DNA of 64,000 nt, from the NCBI RefSeq assembly GCF_002855515.1, contig NZ_PKRP01000004.1, positions 186,001 to 250,000 on the forward strand, written 5' to 3'. Made by a program: the position numbers and the translations under genes. The notes under the pieces were generated by a model, which worked only from the letters and a program-made list of their open reading frames with translations, searched no databases and was not told the origin of the DNA. Below are positions 39,624-49,717 of the stretch, piece after piece; position 1 is the stretch's first letter; each line of letters starts with the position of its first letter. The DNA is from Rhizobium sp. TH135. Lineage in GTDB: Bacteria > Pseudomonadota > Alphaproteobacteria > Rhizobiales > Rhizobiaceae.

Positions 39624-42605
39624 ATGAAAAAAGGCGATCATCTCTTCCTCGTCGACGGCTCGGGTTTTATCTTCCGCGCCTTCCACGCCATCCCGGCCCT
39701 CAACCGCAAGTCGGACGGTCTGCCCGTCAATGCGGTCTCCGGTTTCTGTAACATGCTGTGGAAGCTCCTGCGCGACGCCCGCAACACCGATGTCGGGGTG
39801 ACGCCGACCCATCTGGCCGTCATCTTCGACTATTCGTCGACGACCTTCCGCAAGGAAATCTACCCGCTCTACAAGGCGAACCGTTCGGCCCCGCCGGAAG
39901 ATCTCATTCCGCAGTTCGGCCTGATCCGCCATGCGACCCGCGCCTTCAATCTGCCCTGCATCGAAACCGAAGGTTTCGAGGCCGATGACATCATCGCCAC
40001 CTATGCCCGCCAGGCGGAAGCGACGGGTGCCGACGTCACCATCGTCTCGTCTGACAAGGACCTGATGCAGCTCGTCACGTCGAACGTGCATATGTACGAC
40101 GCGATGAAGGACAAGCAGATCGGCATTCCCGACGTCATCGAGAAATGGGGTGTGCCGCCGGAAAAGATGATCGATCTGCAGGCGATGACCGGCGATTCGA
40201 CCGACAACGTTCCCGGCATCCCAGGCATCGGCCCGAAGACCGCAGCCCAGCTTCTCGAAGAATTCGGCGATCTCGAAACGCTGCTCGCCCGCGCCGGCGA
40301 GATCAAGCAGGTCAAGCGTCGCGAAAACATCGTCGCCAATGCCGAACTCGCCCGTCTCTCCCGCCAGCTCGTCGAACTGCGTACCGACGTGCCGCTCGAC
40401 ATGAAGCTCGAGGAACTGGTGCTGGAGCCTCAGAACGGCCCGAAGCTCATCGCCTTCCTCAAGGCGATGGAATTCACCACCCTGACGCGACGCGTCGCCG
40501 AAGTCTGCGATTGCGATGCAGGCGCCATCGACGCCGCTGTTGTTCCTGTCGAATGGGGTGACGCCGCCCGTGGCCCCGACCTGGATGCTGGCGACGTTCC
40601 CGCATCGTCTGCGCCGACCTCGGCGCCCTCCGCCGCAGCGTCGTCTACACCGGCAGCCAGCCCCGACGGCAAGACACCCGCCGATCTCGTGGCAAGCCGT
40701 GCCAACGCATTCGCCGGCAAGCCGATCGACACCAGCACTTACGTGACGATCCGCGATATCGAAACCCTTGAGCTCTGGATTGCTGCTGCCCGCGAAACCG
40801 GCCTCGTCGCCTTCGACACAGAGACCACCTCGCTCGATCCCATGCAGGCCGAACTCGTCGGCGTCTCGCTCGCCATCCAGGACAACGTGCTCTCGCCCGG
40901 CTCGACCGATATCCGCGCGGCCTATATCCCGCTGTCCCACAAGACCGGTATCGGCGATCTGCTCGGCGGTGGCCATGCCGAAGGCCAGATCCCGATGAAG
41001 GATGCGCTCGCGGCATTGAAGGGTCTGCTCGAAGACCCCTCCGTGCTCAAGGTCGCGCAGAACCTCAAATACGACTACCTGGTGATGAAGCGCCACGGCG
41101 TGACGCTTCAGTCCTTCGACGACACCATGCTGATGTCCTACGTGCTCGACGCCGGCAAGGGCAATCACGGCATGGATGGCCTCTCCGAGAGATGGCTGGG
41201 CCACACGCCGATCGCCTACAAGGATGTCGCCGGTTCCGGGAAATCCTCCGTCACCTTCGACCTCGTCGACATCGATCGGGCAACCGCCTATGCCGCCGAG
41301 GACGCCGACGTAACGCTGCGTCTCTGGCTGGTTCTGAAGCCACGTCTCGCTGCCGAGGGCCTCACCCGCATCTACGAGCGTCTGGAGCGCCCGCTGGTGC
41401 CCGTGCTCGCTCATATGGAAGAGCGCGGCATCACCGTCGACCGCCAGATCCTCTCGCGTCTCTCAGGCGAACTTGCCCAGAAGGCCGCTGCCGCCGAGGA
41501 CGAGGTCTATGAACTCGCCGGCGAGCGTTTCAACATCGGCTCGCCGAAGCAGCTCGGCGACATCCTGTTTGGCCGCATGGGCCTGCCCGGCGGCTCCAAG
41601 ACCAAGACCGGCCAGTGGTCCACTTCCGCCCAGGTGCTGGAAGACCTCGCTGCCGAAGGTGCGCCGCTGCCGCGCAAGATCGTCGACTGGCGCCAGCTGA
41701 CCAAGCTGAAGTCTACCTATACGGATGCGCTTCCCGGATACATCCATCCGCAGACCAAACGCGTCCACACGGGCTACTCCCTGGCGTCGACGACAACGGG
41801 TCGCCTCTCGTCGTCAGAGCCGAACCTGCAGAACATTCCGGTCCGCACCGCCGAAGGCCGCAAGATCCGCACGGCCTTCATCTCGACGCCGGGCCATAAG
41901 CTCTTGTCAGCCGACTACAGCCAGATCGAACTGCGTGTCCTCGCCCATGTCGCCGACATCCCGCAGCTCCGTCAGGCCTTTGCCGACGGCATCGACATCC
42001 ATGCCATGACCGCATCCGAGATGTTCGGCGTGCCGGTCGAGGGCATGCCGTCGGAAGTCCGCCGCCGTGCCAAGGCGATCAACTTCGGCATCATCTACGG
42101 CATCTCGGCCTTCGGTCTTGCCAACCAGTTGAGCATCGAGCGCTCGGAAGCCGGCGATTACATCAAGAAGTATTTCGAGCGCTTCCCCGGCATCAAGGAC
42201 TACATGGAATCCACCAAGGCCTTCGCCCGCGAGCACGGCTATGTGGAAACCATCTTCGGCCGCCGCGCCCATTACCCGGAGATCAAGTCGTCCAACCCCT
42301 CGATGCGCGCTTTCAACGAACGGGCCGCGATCAACGCCCCGATCCAGGGCTCTGCCGCCGACGTCATCCGCCGTGCCATGATCCAGATCGAACCCGCACT
42401 CGCCGCTGCCGGTCTGTCGGAGCGCGTCCGCATGCTCTTGCAGGTACACGACGAACTGATCTTCGAGGTCGAGGACGAGGCGGTCGATGCCGCCATGCCC
42501 GTCATCGTCGACATCATGGAAAATGCTGCCATGCCGGCCGTCTCCATGCGCGTGCCGCTCAAGGTCGACGCCCGCGCCGCCCACAATTGGGACGAGGCAC
42601 ACTGA
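39624..42605 (+). CDS. polA: DNA polymerase I
   Basis: Fills gaps and removes RNA primers during replication and repair. The 993-residue protein has the 5'-3' exonuclease domain (~1-300: DGSGFIFRAFHAIP, EADDIIATYARQ, GDSTDNVPGIPGIGPKTAA). A proofreading 3'-5' exonuclease follows, with an intact FDTETTSLDP near residue 397. The polymerase domain has DYSQIELRVLAHV (~763), RRRAKAINFGIIYG and VHDELIFEVEDE (~941). An Ala/Ser/Pro-rich linker separates the first two domains. The ATG at 39624 was preferred because the family begins there; an upstream ATG at 39567 lacks support. A 609-codon antisense ORF is a shadow. Confidence 0.98.
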   Translation: MKKGDHLFLVDGSGFIFRAFHAIPALNRKSDGLPVNAVSGFCNMLWKLLRDARNTDVGVTPTHLAVIFDYSSTTFRKEIYPLYKANRSAPPEDLIPQFGLIRHATRAFNLPCIETEGFEADDIIATYARQAEATGADVTIVSSDKDLMQLVTSNVHMYDAMKDKQIGIPDVIEKWGVPPEKMIDLQAMTGDSTDNVPGIPGIGPKTAAQLLEEFGDLETLLARAGEIKQVKRRENIVANAELARLSRQLVELRTDVPLDMKLEELVLEPQNGPKLIAFLKAMEFTTLTRRVAEVCDCDAGAIDAAVVPVEWGDAARGPDLDAGDVPASSAPTSAPSAAASSTPAASPDGKTPADLVASRANAFAGKPIDTSTYVTIRDIETLELWIAAARETGLVAFDTETTSLDPMQAELVGVSLAIQDNVLSPGSTDIRAAYIPLSHKTGIGDLLGGGHAEGQIPMKDALAALKGLLEDPSVLKVAQNLKYDYLVMKRHGVTLQSFDDTMLMSYVLDAGKGNHGMDGLSERWLGHTPIAYKDVAGSGKSSVTFDLVDIDRATAYAAEDADVTLRLWLVLKPRLAAEGLTRIYERLERPLVPVLAHMEERGITVDRQILSRLSGELAQKAAAAEDEVYELAGERFNIGSPKQLGDILFGRMGLPGGSKTKTGQWSTSAQVLEDLAAEGAPLPRKIVDWRQLTKLKSTYTDALPGYIHPQTKRVHTGYSLASTTTGRLSSSEPNLQNIPVRTAEGRKIRTAFISTPGHKLLSADYSQIELRVLAHVADIPQLRQAFADGIDIHAMTASEMFGVPVEGMPSEVRRRAKAINFGIIYGISAFGLANQLSIERSEAGDYIKKYFERFPGIKDYMESTKAFAREHGYVETIFGRRAHYPEIKSSNPSMRAFNERAAINAPIQGSAADVIRRAMIQIEPALAAAGLSERVRMLLQVHDELIFEVEDEAVDAAMPVIVDIMENAAMPAVSMRVPLKVDARAAHNWDEAH

Positions 42606-42668
42606 ACATTCCTGGCCTGGCCGGAACCACAACAACGGGGCGCAAACGGCCCCACAGGAGTATGAGAT

Positions 42669-43463
42669 TTGGCTTTCACCGCCATCAACGGCAATGTCGT
42701 CCATTACGAGCTGATCGGAGAGGCGAAAGCCAAGAACCTGATCGTTTTCTCCAACGGGCTCGGCACCGACTTCCGCATCTGGCTGCCGCTCTTCGATGAA
42801 CTCGGCGACGACGTCTCGGTGCTGTTCTACGATAGCCGCGGCCATGGCCTCTCGGGCGGTGCCGACAAGCCCTTCGGCATGGCCGATCTCGTCTCGGATC
42901 TCGCAACCCTCTGCGACGAACTCGGCATCCGCAAGGCAACCTTCTGCGGCCTCTCCGTTGGCGGTCTCGTCTGCCAGGGCCTCTGGCAGGAGCGGCCGGA
43001 TCTGTTCCGCAAGCTCATCCTCTGCGACACCGCACCCCGCATCGGTTCTGCCGAGATCTGGGCCGAGCGTATCGCCGGCATCGAAAAGGGCGGCCTGGAA
43101 AGTGCTGCCGACAACGCCATGGCGCGCTGGTTTACGCCTGCCTTCCATGAAGACCGCGCCGATGAACTGGCCGGCTATCGGCTGATGATGACGCGTCAGT
43201 CTCTCTCCGGCTATCTCGCGACCTGTGCTGCCCTGCGCGACACGGATTTCTCCGACGTCCTTCCGACGGTGACCGTGCCCACGCTCTTCGTTGTCGGCGA
43301 CCAGGACGGCTCGACGCCGCCCGCAACGGTCGAGGCCGGCTCGCAACTCGTGCCCGGCGCCCGTTTTGAGGAAATCGCCGATTGCGCCCATATCCCGTCG
43401 GTGGAACAGCCGGAAGCACTCGCCGAACTGATCCAGGGCTTCATGCGCAAGCAAGCGAACTGA
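42669..43463 (+). CDS. Alpha/beta hydrolase, 3-oxoadipate enol-lactonase-like
   Basis: The 264-residue product closely follows the PcaD type: INGNVVHYELIGEAK, NGLGTDFRIWLPLFDELG, YDSRGHGLSGG, the nucleophile elbow GLSVGGLV (serine near 95), a catalytic acid in VVGDQDGSTPP (~213) and the histidine in DCAHIPSVEQPE (~241). PcaD opens 3-oxoadipate enol-lactone in the protocatechuate branch, but no other pca gene is in this window, so the actual substrate is uncertain. The start is TTG at 42669-42671, with AGGAG eight bases upstream; no ATG in this frame is suitable. A terminator follows at 43484-43506. Confidence 0.82.
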   Translation: MAFTAINGNVVHYELIGEAKAKNLIVFSNGLGTDFRIWLPLFDELGDDVSVLFYDSRGHGLSGGADKPFGMADLVSDLATLCDELGIRKATFCGLSVGGLVCQGLWQERPDLFRKLILCDTAPRIGSAEIWAERIAGIEKGGLESAADNAMARWFTPAFHEDRADELAGYRLMMTRQSLSGYLATCAALRDTDFSDVLPTVTVPTLFVVGDQDGSTPPATVEAGSQLVPGARFEEIADCAHIPSVEQPEALAELIQGFMRKQAN

Positions 43464-43483
43464 GAATTGTCACTAAAAATGCA

Positions 43484-43506
43484 GAAGCCGCCTCATGGGC
43501 GGCTTC
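43484..43506. terminator. Terminator between the PcaD-like gene and gpmA
   Basis: GAAGCCGCC (43484-43492) and GGCGGCTTC (43498-43506) pair perfectly around TCATG, followed by TTTCATTTC on the plus strand. It sits between two converging genes and can serve both. Confidence 0.8.
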
Positions 43507-43532
43507 TTTCATTTCTGTGAGGGTGCTGGCGC

Positions 43533-44168
43533 TCAATGCGCTGCGGACATGTCGCCCAGCACTTCCTTGGAAGCCACGGTCGAATCCGCGTTCAGCTTGT
43601 AGACCATGGGAACGCCGGTCGCGAGATTGACGCCGAGAATCTGCTCCTTGGTCAGCTTGTCGAGAACCATGACCAGCGACCGCAGCGAGTTGCCATGTGC
43701 GGCCACGAGCACTTTCTCGCCGCGCAGAACGCGCGGCAGGATTTCGGTCATATAATAGGGCCAGACGCGCGCACCGGTGTCGCGCAGGCTTTCGCCGCCC
43801 GGCGGCGGGATGTCGTAGGACCGGCGCCAGATATGCACCTGCTCTTCGCCCCACTTTGCGCGCGCGTCGTCCTTGTTGAGACCCGAGAGATCACCGTAAT
43901 CGCGCTCGTTGAGCGCCTCGTCCTTGATCGTCTCAAGGCCGGTCTGGCCGACGTTTTCGAGGATAATGTTGCAGGTCTTCTGCGCACGCGTCAGCACCGA
44001 GGTGAACGCGATATCGAACTTGATGCCGTAATCGGCAAGCGCCTTGCCGCCGGCATTGGCTTCCTGCACGCCGAGTTCGGTGAGATCCGGATCACGCCAG
44101 CCGGTAAACAGGTTCTTCAGGTTCCAGTCGCTCTGGCCATGGCGCACGAGCACGAGTGTACCGGTCAT
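43533..44168 (-). CDS. gpmA: 2,3-bisphosphoglycerate-dependent phosphoglycerate mutase
   Basis: Interconverts 3- and 2-phosphoglycerate in glycolysis. The 211-residue product has [22 protein letters not shown] with the phosphorylated histidine near residue 9, [22 protein letters not shown], and the second catalytic histidine in [12 protein letters not shown]. The family's short rhizobial form is of this size. ATG 44166-44168 with AGAGGA eight bases upstream was preferred over a TTG two codons earlier. It lies 22 bp downstream of dapB, and the two may be co-transcribed with the ABC exporter and glk. Confidence 0.95.
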   Translation of the reverse strand: MTGTLVLVRHGQSDWNLKNLFTGWRDPDLTELGVQEANAGGKALADYGIKFDIAFTSVLTRAQKTCNIILENVGQTGLETIKDEALNERDYGDLSGLNKDDARAKWGEEQVHIWRRSYDIPPPGGESLRDTGARVWPYYMTEILPRVLRGEKVLVAAHGNSLRSLVMVLDKLTKEQILGVNLATGVPMVYKLNADSTVASKEVLGDMSAAH

Positions 44169-44189
44169 CGACAATTCCTCTCTTGACGA

Positions 44190-45014
44190 TCAGGGGGTGG
44201 AGTTGAGCCCGAGCACGTCGAGCATGGTATAGCGGCCGGGCTTCTTGTCCCGGGCCCAGGTGGCGGCCTTCAGCGCACCACGAGCAAAGAGCGAACGGTC
44301 GGTCGCGCTGTGAGACAGGGTGACCATCTCGCCTTCGCTGGCAAACAGAACGGAGTGCTCGCCGATCACGGAGCCACCGCGCAGCGTAGCAAAGCCGATC
44401 GAGCCTTCCTCGCGCGGTCCGGTATGGCCGTCGCGCACGCGTACGGAATTTTCCGCAAGCGAAATTCCACGACCTTCTGCCGCTGCTTCGCCGAGCAAAA
44501 GCGCCGTGCCGGAGGGCGCATCAACCTTGTGCTTATGGTGCATTTCGAGCACTTCGATATCCCAGCCGGCGGCATCTAGCGCACGCGCTGCCTGCTTGAT
44601 CAGCACCGAGAGCAGGTTGACGCCGAGGCTCATGTTCCCGGACTTCACGACCCGCGCATGCCGTGCTGCCGCGTCGATCTTCTCCTCATGCTCCGGCAGG
44701 CAGCCGGTGGTGCCGATTACATGCACGATGCGGGCCTGTGCTGCGAGTGCTGCGAATTCTACGGTCGACGCCGGTGTGGTGAAATCGATGACGCCATCCG
44801 CATGCACGAAAGCCGCCAACGGATCGTCGGTGACGGCAATGCCGAGCTTTGGCACGCCTGCCAGTTCGCCGGCATCCTGTCCGACAACGGCAGACCCTGT
44901 CCGTTCGACAGCCGCATGCAGCACAACGCCCTCTGTCTCGCTGATCAGCTTGATCAGCGTCCTGCCCATGCGACCGGCGGCACCGACGACGACGAGCTTC
45001 ATGGGCGTATCCAT
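44190..45014 (-). CDS. dapB: 4-hydroxy-tetrahydrodipicolinate reductase
   Basis: Reduces the dipicolinate precursor in lysine and diaminopimelate synthesis using NAD(P)H. The 274-residue product has the Rossmann motif [32 protein letters not shown], the family motif [34 protein letters not shown] (~157-186, the substrate site with catalytic histidine and lysine) and [20 protein letters not shown]. The start was set at ATG 45012-45014; an alternative ATG four codons later gives the more compact [10 protein letters not shown] start. It lies 6 bp downstream of the ABC exporter gene. Confidence 0.96.
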   Translation of the reverse strand: MDTPMKLVVVGAAGRMGRTLIKLISETEGVVLHAAVERTGSAVVGQDAGELAGVPKLGIAVTDDPLAAFVHADGVIDFTTPASTVEFAALAAQARIVHVIGTTGCLPEHEEKIDAAARHARVVKSGNMSLGVNLLSVLIKQAARALDAAGWDIEVLEMHHKHKVDAPSGTALLLGEAAAEGRGISLAENSVRVRDGHTGPREEGSIGFATLRGGSVIGEHSVLFASEGEMVTLSHSATDRSLFARGALKAATWARDKKPGRYTMLDVLGLNSTP

Positions 45015-45020
45015 GCGGGT

Positions 45021-46820
45021 CTATTCCTGAATGCTGAGCGGGCCGTTGGGTGCGGCCTGCAGGTTGTTGAGTCGAGCGTAAAGACCGCCCGGCTGCTGTG
45101 CAAGGCTCTGATGCGTGCCTTCCTCGGCCACTTCGCCCGCCTGCATGACGATGATCTTGTCGGCATTGACGACGGTCGACAGGCGGTGCGCGATGACGAT
45201 GACGGTACGCCCCGCCATTGCGGCGTCCAGCGCCTGCTGCACGGCGGCTTCCGATTCCGTATCGAGCGCGGAGGTCGCCTCGTCGAGCAGCAGGATCGGC
45301 GCATTGCGCACAAGCGCACGTGCAATCGACAGCCGCTGCCGTTGCCCGCCGGAGAGCGTCACGCCGTTTTCACCGACGGGGGTGTCATAGCCCTGCGGTT
45401 GGGCAAGAATGAAATCATGCGCATTCGCCAGCCGCGCTGCATCCTCGATCTCGGCATCGGTCGCCTCCGGACGGCCATAGCGGATGTTGTCGCGGATCGA
45501 GCCTTCGAAGAGATAAGGTTGCTGCGAGACGTAGGCGAGATGCTGGCGGAGCGACGACTTCGTCACGTCGGCGATATTCTGCCCGTCGATCAGGATTTCG
45601 CCGCTGGCCGGATCGTAGAAGCGCGGAACGAGCGTGATGACGGTCGACTTGCCGGCGCCCGAAGGTCCTACCAGCGCCGTCGTCTTGCCACCCTCGGCCG
45701 TGAAGTTAAGCTTGCGCAGCACAGGCGAGTTGGCGCCATAGGCAAAGGTCACGTCGCGGAATTCGATCCGCGCATCCGTCACCGAAAGCGCTGCCGCACC
45801 CGGCTTGTCGCGCTGGTGTGGCTGGGTATCGAGGATTTCGTAGATCATGCGTGCATTGACGGCCGCGCGTTCCATCTGCACCTGCAGGCGCGCAAGCCGC
45901 TTGGCCGGCTCATAGGCGAGCAGAAGTGCCGTGACGAAGGAGAAGAAGGCGCCGGGAAGCACGCCGCCATAAATCGCCTGATAGGCGGCGTAGGCCATGA
46001 CGCCGGCAATCGAGAAGCCGGCCACGGTTTCCGTCATCGGACCGTTGCGTTCACTCAGCTGGGCAATCTTGTTGGCGCGCCATTCAGCCTGGTCGATCGT
46101 CGACTGGATCCGCTCCTGCAGTTGGGCCTCCATGGTGAAGGCCTTGACGATGGCGATCCCCTGGACGGTTTCCTGGACCGCGCCAAGAACATGCGAATTG
46201 AGGATGATGCTTTCTTTGGTCGCGCTGCGCAGCCGCCTCGAGAGATAGCGCAGCCCGATCAGAAGCGGCGGCGCCACGGTAAAGACGATCAGCGTCAAAA
46301 CCAGATCCTGGAACAGCATGACCCCGATCAGGGCGACAAGCGTCACCAGATCGCGCGCCAGAGAGGTCACGGTGAGGTTCAGGACATCCCGAACGCCGTT
46401 GATGTTCTCGTTGATCTGCGCCGCAAGCCTCGCCGAGCGGGCTTCGCTGAAATAGCCGACGGAAAGCGACATCAGATGGCCGAACAGCCGGCGCTGATAG
46501 CGGGCAACGATGTTGTTGCCGATCTTCGATAGCGTCACGGCCTGCCCGTAGCCGGCAAACCCGCGGATGACGAAAGCGGCAAAGATCGATCCGCAGATGA
46601 TCCAGACGAGGTCGGCCCGCCGATTGGCAAACGCCTCGTTGATCACGGCCTCCATGATCCAGGCGGTGAAAGCCGTGGTCGCCGCGACCGTCAGCAGGCA
46701 GACGATGGCAAAGGCATAGCCCTTGACGTGTTCGCGTCCGTTTTCAGCGATCACACGCTTGAGGATGGCGGAGACGCTTTCGATATCCGGCTTCTGGCTT
46801 TCGGTGTTCCTGGCGTCCAA
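45021..46820 (-). CDS. MsbA-type ABC exporter, fused membrane and ATPase domains
   Basis: A half-size exporter of 599 residues with a six-helix membrane domain (~45-340) and an ATPase domain. The ATPase shows Walker A GPSGAGKST (~387), the signature LSGGQRQR (~490), Walker B ILLLDEATSALD and the switch histidine in VIVIAHRLSTV. Such proteins move lipids, lipopolysaccharide precursors or drugs; the membrane part most resembles MsbA/LmrA. It probably works as a homodimer. The likely start is TTG at 46820 with GGACA seven bases upstream. It sits 6 bp before dapB and 100 bp downstream of glk. The true substrate is not determined by the sequence. Confidence 0.88.
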   Translation of the reverse strand: MDARNTESQKPDIESVSAILKRVIAENGREHVKGYAFAIVCLLTVAATTAFTAWIMEAVINEAFANRRADLVWIICGSIFAAFVIRGFAGYGQAVTLSKIGNNIVARYQRRLFGHLMSLSVGYFSEARSARLAAQINENINGVRDVLNLTVTSLARDLVTLVALIGVMLFQDLVLTLIVFTVAPPLLIGLRYLSRRLRSATKESIILNSHVLGAVQETVQGIAIVKAFTMEAQLQERIQSTIDQAEWRANKIAQLSERNGPMTETVAGFSIAGVMAYAAYQAIYGGVLPGAFFSFVTALLLAYEPAKRLARLQVQMERAAVNARMIYEILDTQPHQRDKPGAAALSVTDARIEFRDVTFAYGANSPVLRKLNFTAEGGKTTALVGPSGAGKSTVITLVPRFYDPASGEILIDGQNIADVTKSSLRQHLAYVSQQPYLFEGSIRDNIRYGRPEATDAEIEDAARLANAHDFILAQPQGYDTPVGENGVTLSGGQRQRLSIARALVRNAPILLLDEATSALDTESEAAVQQALDAAMAGRTVIVIAHRLSTVVNADKIIVMQAGEVAEEGTHQSLAQQPGGLYARLNNLQAAPNGPLSIQE

Positions 46821-46920
46821 GAAGAAATGTCCTGTGCGATTGCTCTTTCACGCCCGCGCAGGCGCCGCCGCTCTATAGCCAGTCGCGGCGCCTTTGGCCA
46901 TAGGCGGGCGTTTTCGACGC

Positions 46921-47961
46921 TCAGCGCCAGTGCCGCCCCTCGGTGGCCAGACCGAAGTCAGCCGGTGATGTTGCAAACGCGGCAAGCCCATGCAAAGCCG
47001 CTTGAGGATGCGTGACGACGAAGGTCGGGATGCCGTGCATCAGGGCCTGATGCGGCGCCTTGTCCTCGAAGGCGGCGCGGAACTCGCCGCTCTGCAGCGC
47101 CGGCAGGATTTTTGGCGAAATGCCGCCTGCCAGGAATACACCACCCTTGGCCATGAAGATCAGCGCGAGATCGCCGGCCACCCGGCCGAGATAGGTGGCA
47201 AACAGGCTGAGCGCTTCGCCCGCCCTCGCGTCTGCGCCAGAGATACCCGAGGCCGATACTTCGGCGGGCTCGTCGTAACGCGGGGTCAGATTGCCGTCCG
47301 CCTTGCAGAGTGCACGGTAGATGTTCATCAGCCCGCGTCCGGACAGAAGCTCTTCGGCGGAAATGCGCCCAAGCGCTGCATTCGGGTCGCGCACCGGCGT
47401 CAGATGCGGCCAGATCTGATGATCGCGCGCAGTCCGTGGACCGACATCCACATGCCCACCTTCGCCCGGAACCGGAAACCACATGTCCCGCGCTCTGACC
47501 AGGCCGGCAACGCCAAGACCGGTGCCCGGGCCAAGCACGACGCGCGAACCGAGCGGCGCCTCGCTGATGGAGCCAAGGTTCTGCCGGTCACTGGCTTCCA
47601 GCGTCGCAGCGGCGAGTGCCTGGGCCTCGAAGTCGTTGAGGAGCAACACTTCGGCAAAGCCGAGATCGGCCATCAGGACCTTCGGACGAACCACCCAGGG
47701 ACAGTTGGTAAGCGGCACCTCGTCGCCCTTGATCGGCCCGGCCAGCGCCAGGATCAGCGAGCGCGGCTTGTGGCTCGTCGTCTCCAGAACGCAGGTGCGG
47801 ATCGCATCGTCGATCGTCGCAAAATCCTTGTTCACCACATTGGGGAAGCTGATCCGCTCGCCGCTTTCGTCGATCAGGATCGAGAAGCGGGCATTGGTGC
47901 CGCCGATGTCGCCGATCAGGATCGGGAAGGGGAGTTGGTCGTCGCGGTGTGTCTGGGCCAT
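46921..47961 (-). CDS. glk: Glucokinase
   Basis: Phosphorylates glucose to glucose 6-phosphate. The 346-residue protein is of the bacterial Glk family: [18 protein letters not shown] with the phosphate motif (~15-30), the sugar-site segment [65 protein letters not shown] with the substrate-binding GGH, and [12 protein letters not shown]. It starts at ATG 47959-47961 and lies 29 bp downstream of mgsA. It thus sits with genes of glycolysis (gpmA) and of its methylglyoxal bypass (mgsA), consistent with a loose sugar-metabolism cluster. Confidence 0.95.
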   Translation of the reverse strand: MAQTHRDDQLPFPILIGDIGGTNARFSILIDESGERISFPNVVNKDFATIDDAIRTCVLETTSHKPRSLILALAGPIKGDEVPLTNCPWVVRPKVLMADLGFAEVLLLNDFEAQALAAATLEASDRQNLGSISEAPLGSRVVLGPGTGLGVAGLVRARDMWFPVPGEGGHVDVGPRTARDHQIWPHLTPVRDPNAALGRISAEELLSGRGLMNIYRALCKADGNLTPRYDEPAEVSASGISGADARAGEALSLFATYLGRVAGDLALIFMAKGGVFLAGGISPKILPALQSGEFRAAFEDKAPHQALMHGIPTFVVTHPQAALHGLAAFATSPADFGLATEGRHWR

Positions 47962-47990
47962 GGTCTGTCCGGTCTTGGGCCCCTCTGCCT

Positions 47991-48371
47991 TTAGGCAGTC
48001 AGGGTCTGCATCAGGATGTCGGCGGTTGCGAGGTTCAGCGCCATCGGAATGTCGTACACGGTCGCAAGCCGCATCAATGCCTTGACATCCACATCATGGG
48101 GCATGGGAGTCAAGGGGTCGACGAAGAAGACAAGCATGTCCACTTCGCCGGTCGAGATCAGTGCGCCGATCTGCTGGTCGCCGCCAAGCGGCCCGCTCTT
48201 CAACCGGGTGACGTCGAGCTCGGGAACCGCATCCTTGATCCGCCCCCCCGTCGTACCGGTCGCCACGATCCGCCAGTTCATCAGCTTGGCCTGATGACGA
48301 CTGGCAAATTCCGCCATGTCGTCCTTCTTCTGGTCATGCGCGATCAGGGCGATGCAACGGGTGCGGCTCAC
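47991..48371 (-). CDS. mgsA: Methylglyoxal synthase
   Basis: Converts dihydroxyacetone phosphate to methylglyoxal and phosphate. The 126-residue product has [19 protein letters not shown] near the N-terminus, the phosphate-binding ATGTTGGRI (~37-45), the catalytic-site [14 protein letters not shown] (~59-72), and [27 protein letters not shown]. The aspartate in GGDQQ corresponds to the catalytic aspartate. The start is GTG at 48371 with GGGGA six bases upstream. It is followed by glk and the rest of a minus-strand sugar-metabolism run. Confidence 0.94.
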   Translation of the reverse strand: MSRTRCIALIAHDQKKDDMAEFASRHQAKLMNWRIVATGTTGGRIKDAVPELDVTRLKSGPLGGDQQIGALISTGEVDMLVFFVDPLTPMPHDVDVKALMRLATVYDIPMALNLATADILMQTLTA

Positions 48372-48458
48372 GAAAGGTCCCCAGCTGATTTAAATCGATT
48401 TGATAAACCCATCTAGCGCAGCACACCGAACTTGAAAAGACGTGCAGCCGTCGATGAT

Positions 48459-49520
48459 TCACCAGCCTGACGGCCGCACAGCGGGCACGGGAACTACCGC
48501 TGGCAACTCGAAGGCCTGGCCCCCTGCCGCTTGCGGCGCGACAAAGGCCGAGGCCGCGCTGCTCGGCATTGAACCGCCGCCCGCCTGGTACGTCGCTTCC
48601 ATCTCGTTGGACGGACCCCGGGCATCCAGGACCATGGCGCAAGCCTTCGGCAGGTCGGAAACCTGCATGGCTCTCGGCTTTGGAGCCGGCTTGGCGTTCG
48701 GATCCTTCTTCGGCGCCGCCCAGGGCTCCTGGGTGAACCACCAGGCGAGCGACTTGTCGCAGCCGTCGCCGGGCGGCACGGCCGCCTGCGGCTTGCAGCC
48801 GCTCGCGCCGTCGGGGCAGCGCATGCGGATATGGAAATGGGCGTCGTGGCCATAGATCGGTCGGATCTTGCCGAGCACGGAGCGGTCGCCCGTCCAGGTG
48901 TCGCAGAGTTTCTTCTTGATCGCCGGATTGACGAAAATGCGCTCCACCTGCGGATAACTCGCCGCCTGCACCACGACCTGCGCATGGGTGTTCGTCCAGA
49001 GACGCCGATCAACAGTCAGGAACTTGTCCTTCTGCAGCATCGAGGTGAAAGGCATATCCTCGCGCTGCTGCGCTGAAAGCGGGTTCGCCGGCTTCGGCGT
49101 GAACCAGATATCGGCATCCAACCCGATCTGGTGCGAAGCATGGCCTGACAGCATCGGTCCGCCGCGCGGTTGCGAAATGTCCCCGATCAGGATGCCGGAT
49201 CCCCAGCCGAGCTGCACGGCGTCCCTGGAGAAGCGCTCGAGCAGCGCGATCATCTGCGGATGTCCCCAGCGACGGTTGCGCGAAAGCCGCATCGCTTGCC
49301 ATGTCGGGCCATCGGTCGGAATGGCAACCGCACCGGCGATACAGCCCTTCGCATAGGATCCATAGGGCGAAGGAGCAGCCTTTGCCGGCAAAGCCATCCC
49401 GCCGAAAAGCTCCTTCGCCGGCCGCCCTTCGGCCAGCGCGGTATCGCTGATGACGCTCGCAAAAGCCGCCGCAAGCATCAAGGCGGTGGCAATCGGGCGG
49501 GTGCCCCAGGTCTTTTTCAT
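48459..49520 (-). CDS. mepA: Penicillin-insensitive murein endopeptidase, MepA type
   Basis: MepA is a periplasmic metallo-endopeptidase that cuts peptidoglycan cross-links (D-Ala-mDAP). The 353-residue product has a signal peptide (IATALMLAAAFASVISDTALA), GMALPAKAAPSPYGSYAKGCIAGA, the zinc-ligand motif SGHASHQIGLDADIWF (~124-139) and GHDAHFHIRMRCPDGASGC (~222-240). It has a C-terminal tail of about 60 residues, rich in alanine and proline, longer than in the enteric enzyme (~274 residues). The start at ATG 49518-49520 is supported by the signal peptide; 19 in-frame codons upstream are not. It is the first gene of a minus-strand run with mgsA 88 bp downstream. Confidence 0.94.
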   Translation of the reverse strand: MKKTWGTRPIATALMLAAAFASVISDTALAEGRPAKELFGGMALPAKAAPSPYGSYAKGCIAGAVAIPTDGPTWQAMRLSRNRRWGHPQMIALLERFSRDAVQLGWGSGILIGDISQPRGGPMLSGHASHQIGLDADIWFTPKPANPLSAQQREDMPFTSMLQKDKFLTVDRRLWTNTHAQVVVQAASYPQVERIFVNPAIKKKLCDTWTGDRSVLGKIRPIYGHDAHFHIRMRCPDGASGCKPQAAVPPGDGCDKSLAWWFTQEPWAAPKKDPNAKPAPKPRAMQVSDLPKACAMVLDARGPSNEMEATYQAGGGSMPSSAASAFVAPQAAGGQAFELPAVVPVPAVRPSGW

Positions 49521-49717
49521 CGTCTGTTTGTCCCCGGTCTGTCCGGATTCCTCTCGGCTGGGTGCCGGGTGAATCACCTGTCAGTCTAGCCTGAAACGGA
49601 AATGGGGTGAATCTGCGGAGGCACTCACGCTCACTTCTCTGTCAGTCGTCTGTATTTTGCCTCCATTTGTCCTATTCTGCTTCGCAACCACGGAAAAGAA
49701 TAAGGGGATCTTGGGTG

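Noticed and set aside
39585..41414. 609-codon open frame on the minus strand
   Set aside because: Antisense of polA; the polA domains and motifs on the plus strand are unmistakable.
44658..46532. 624-codon open frame on the plus strand
   Set aside because: Antisense of dapB and the ABC exporter; contains no known motif.
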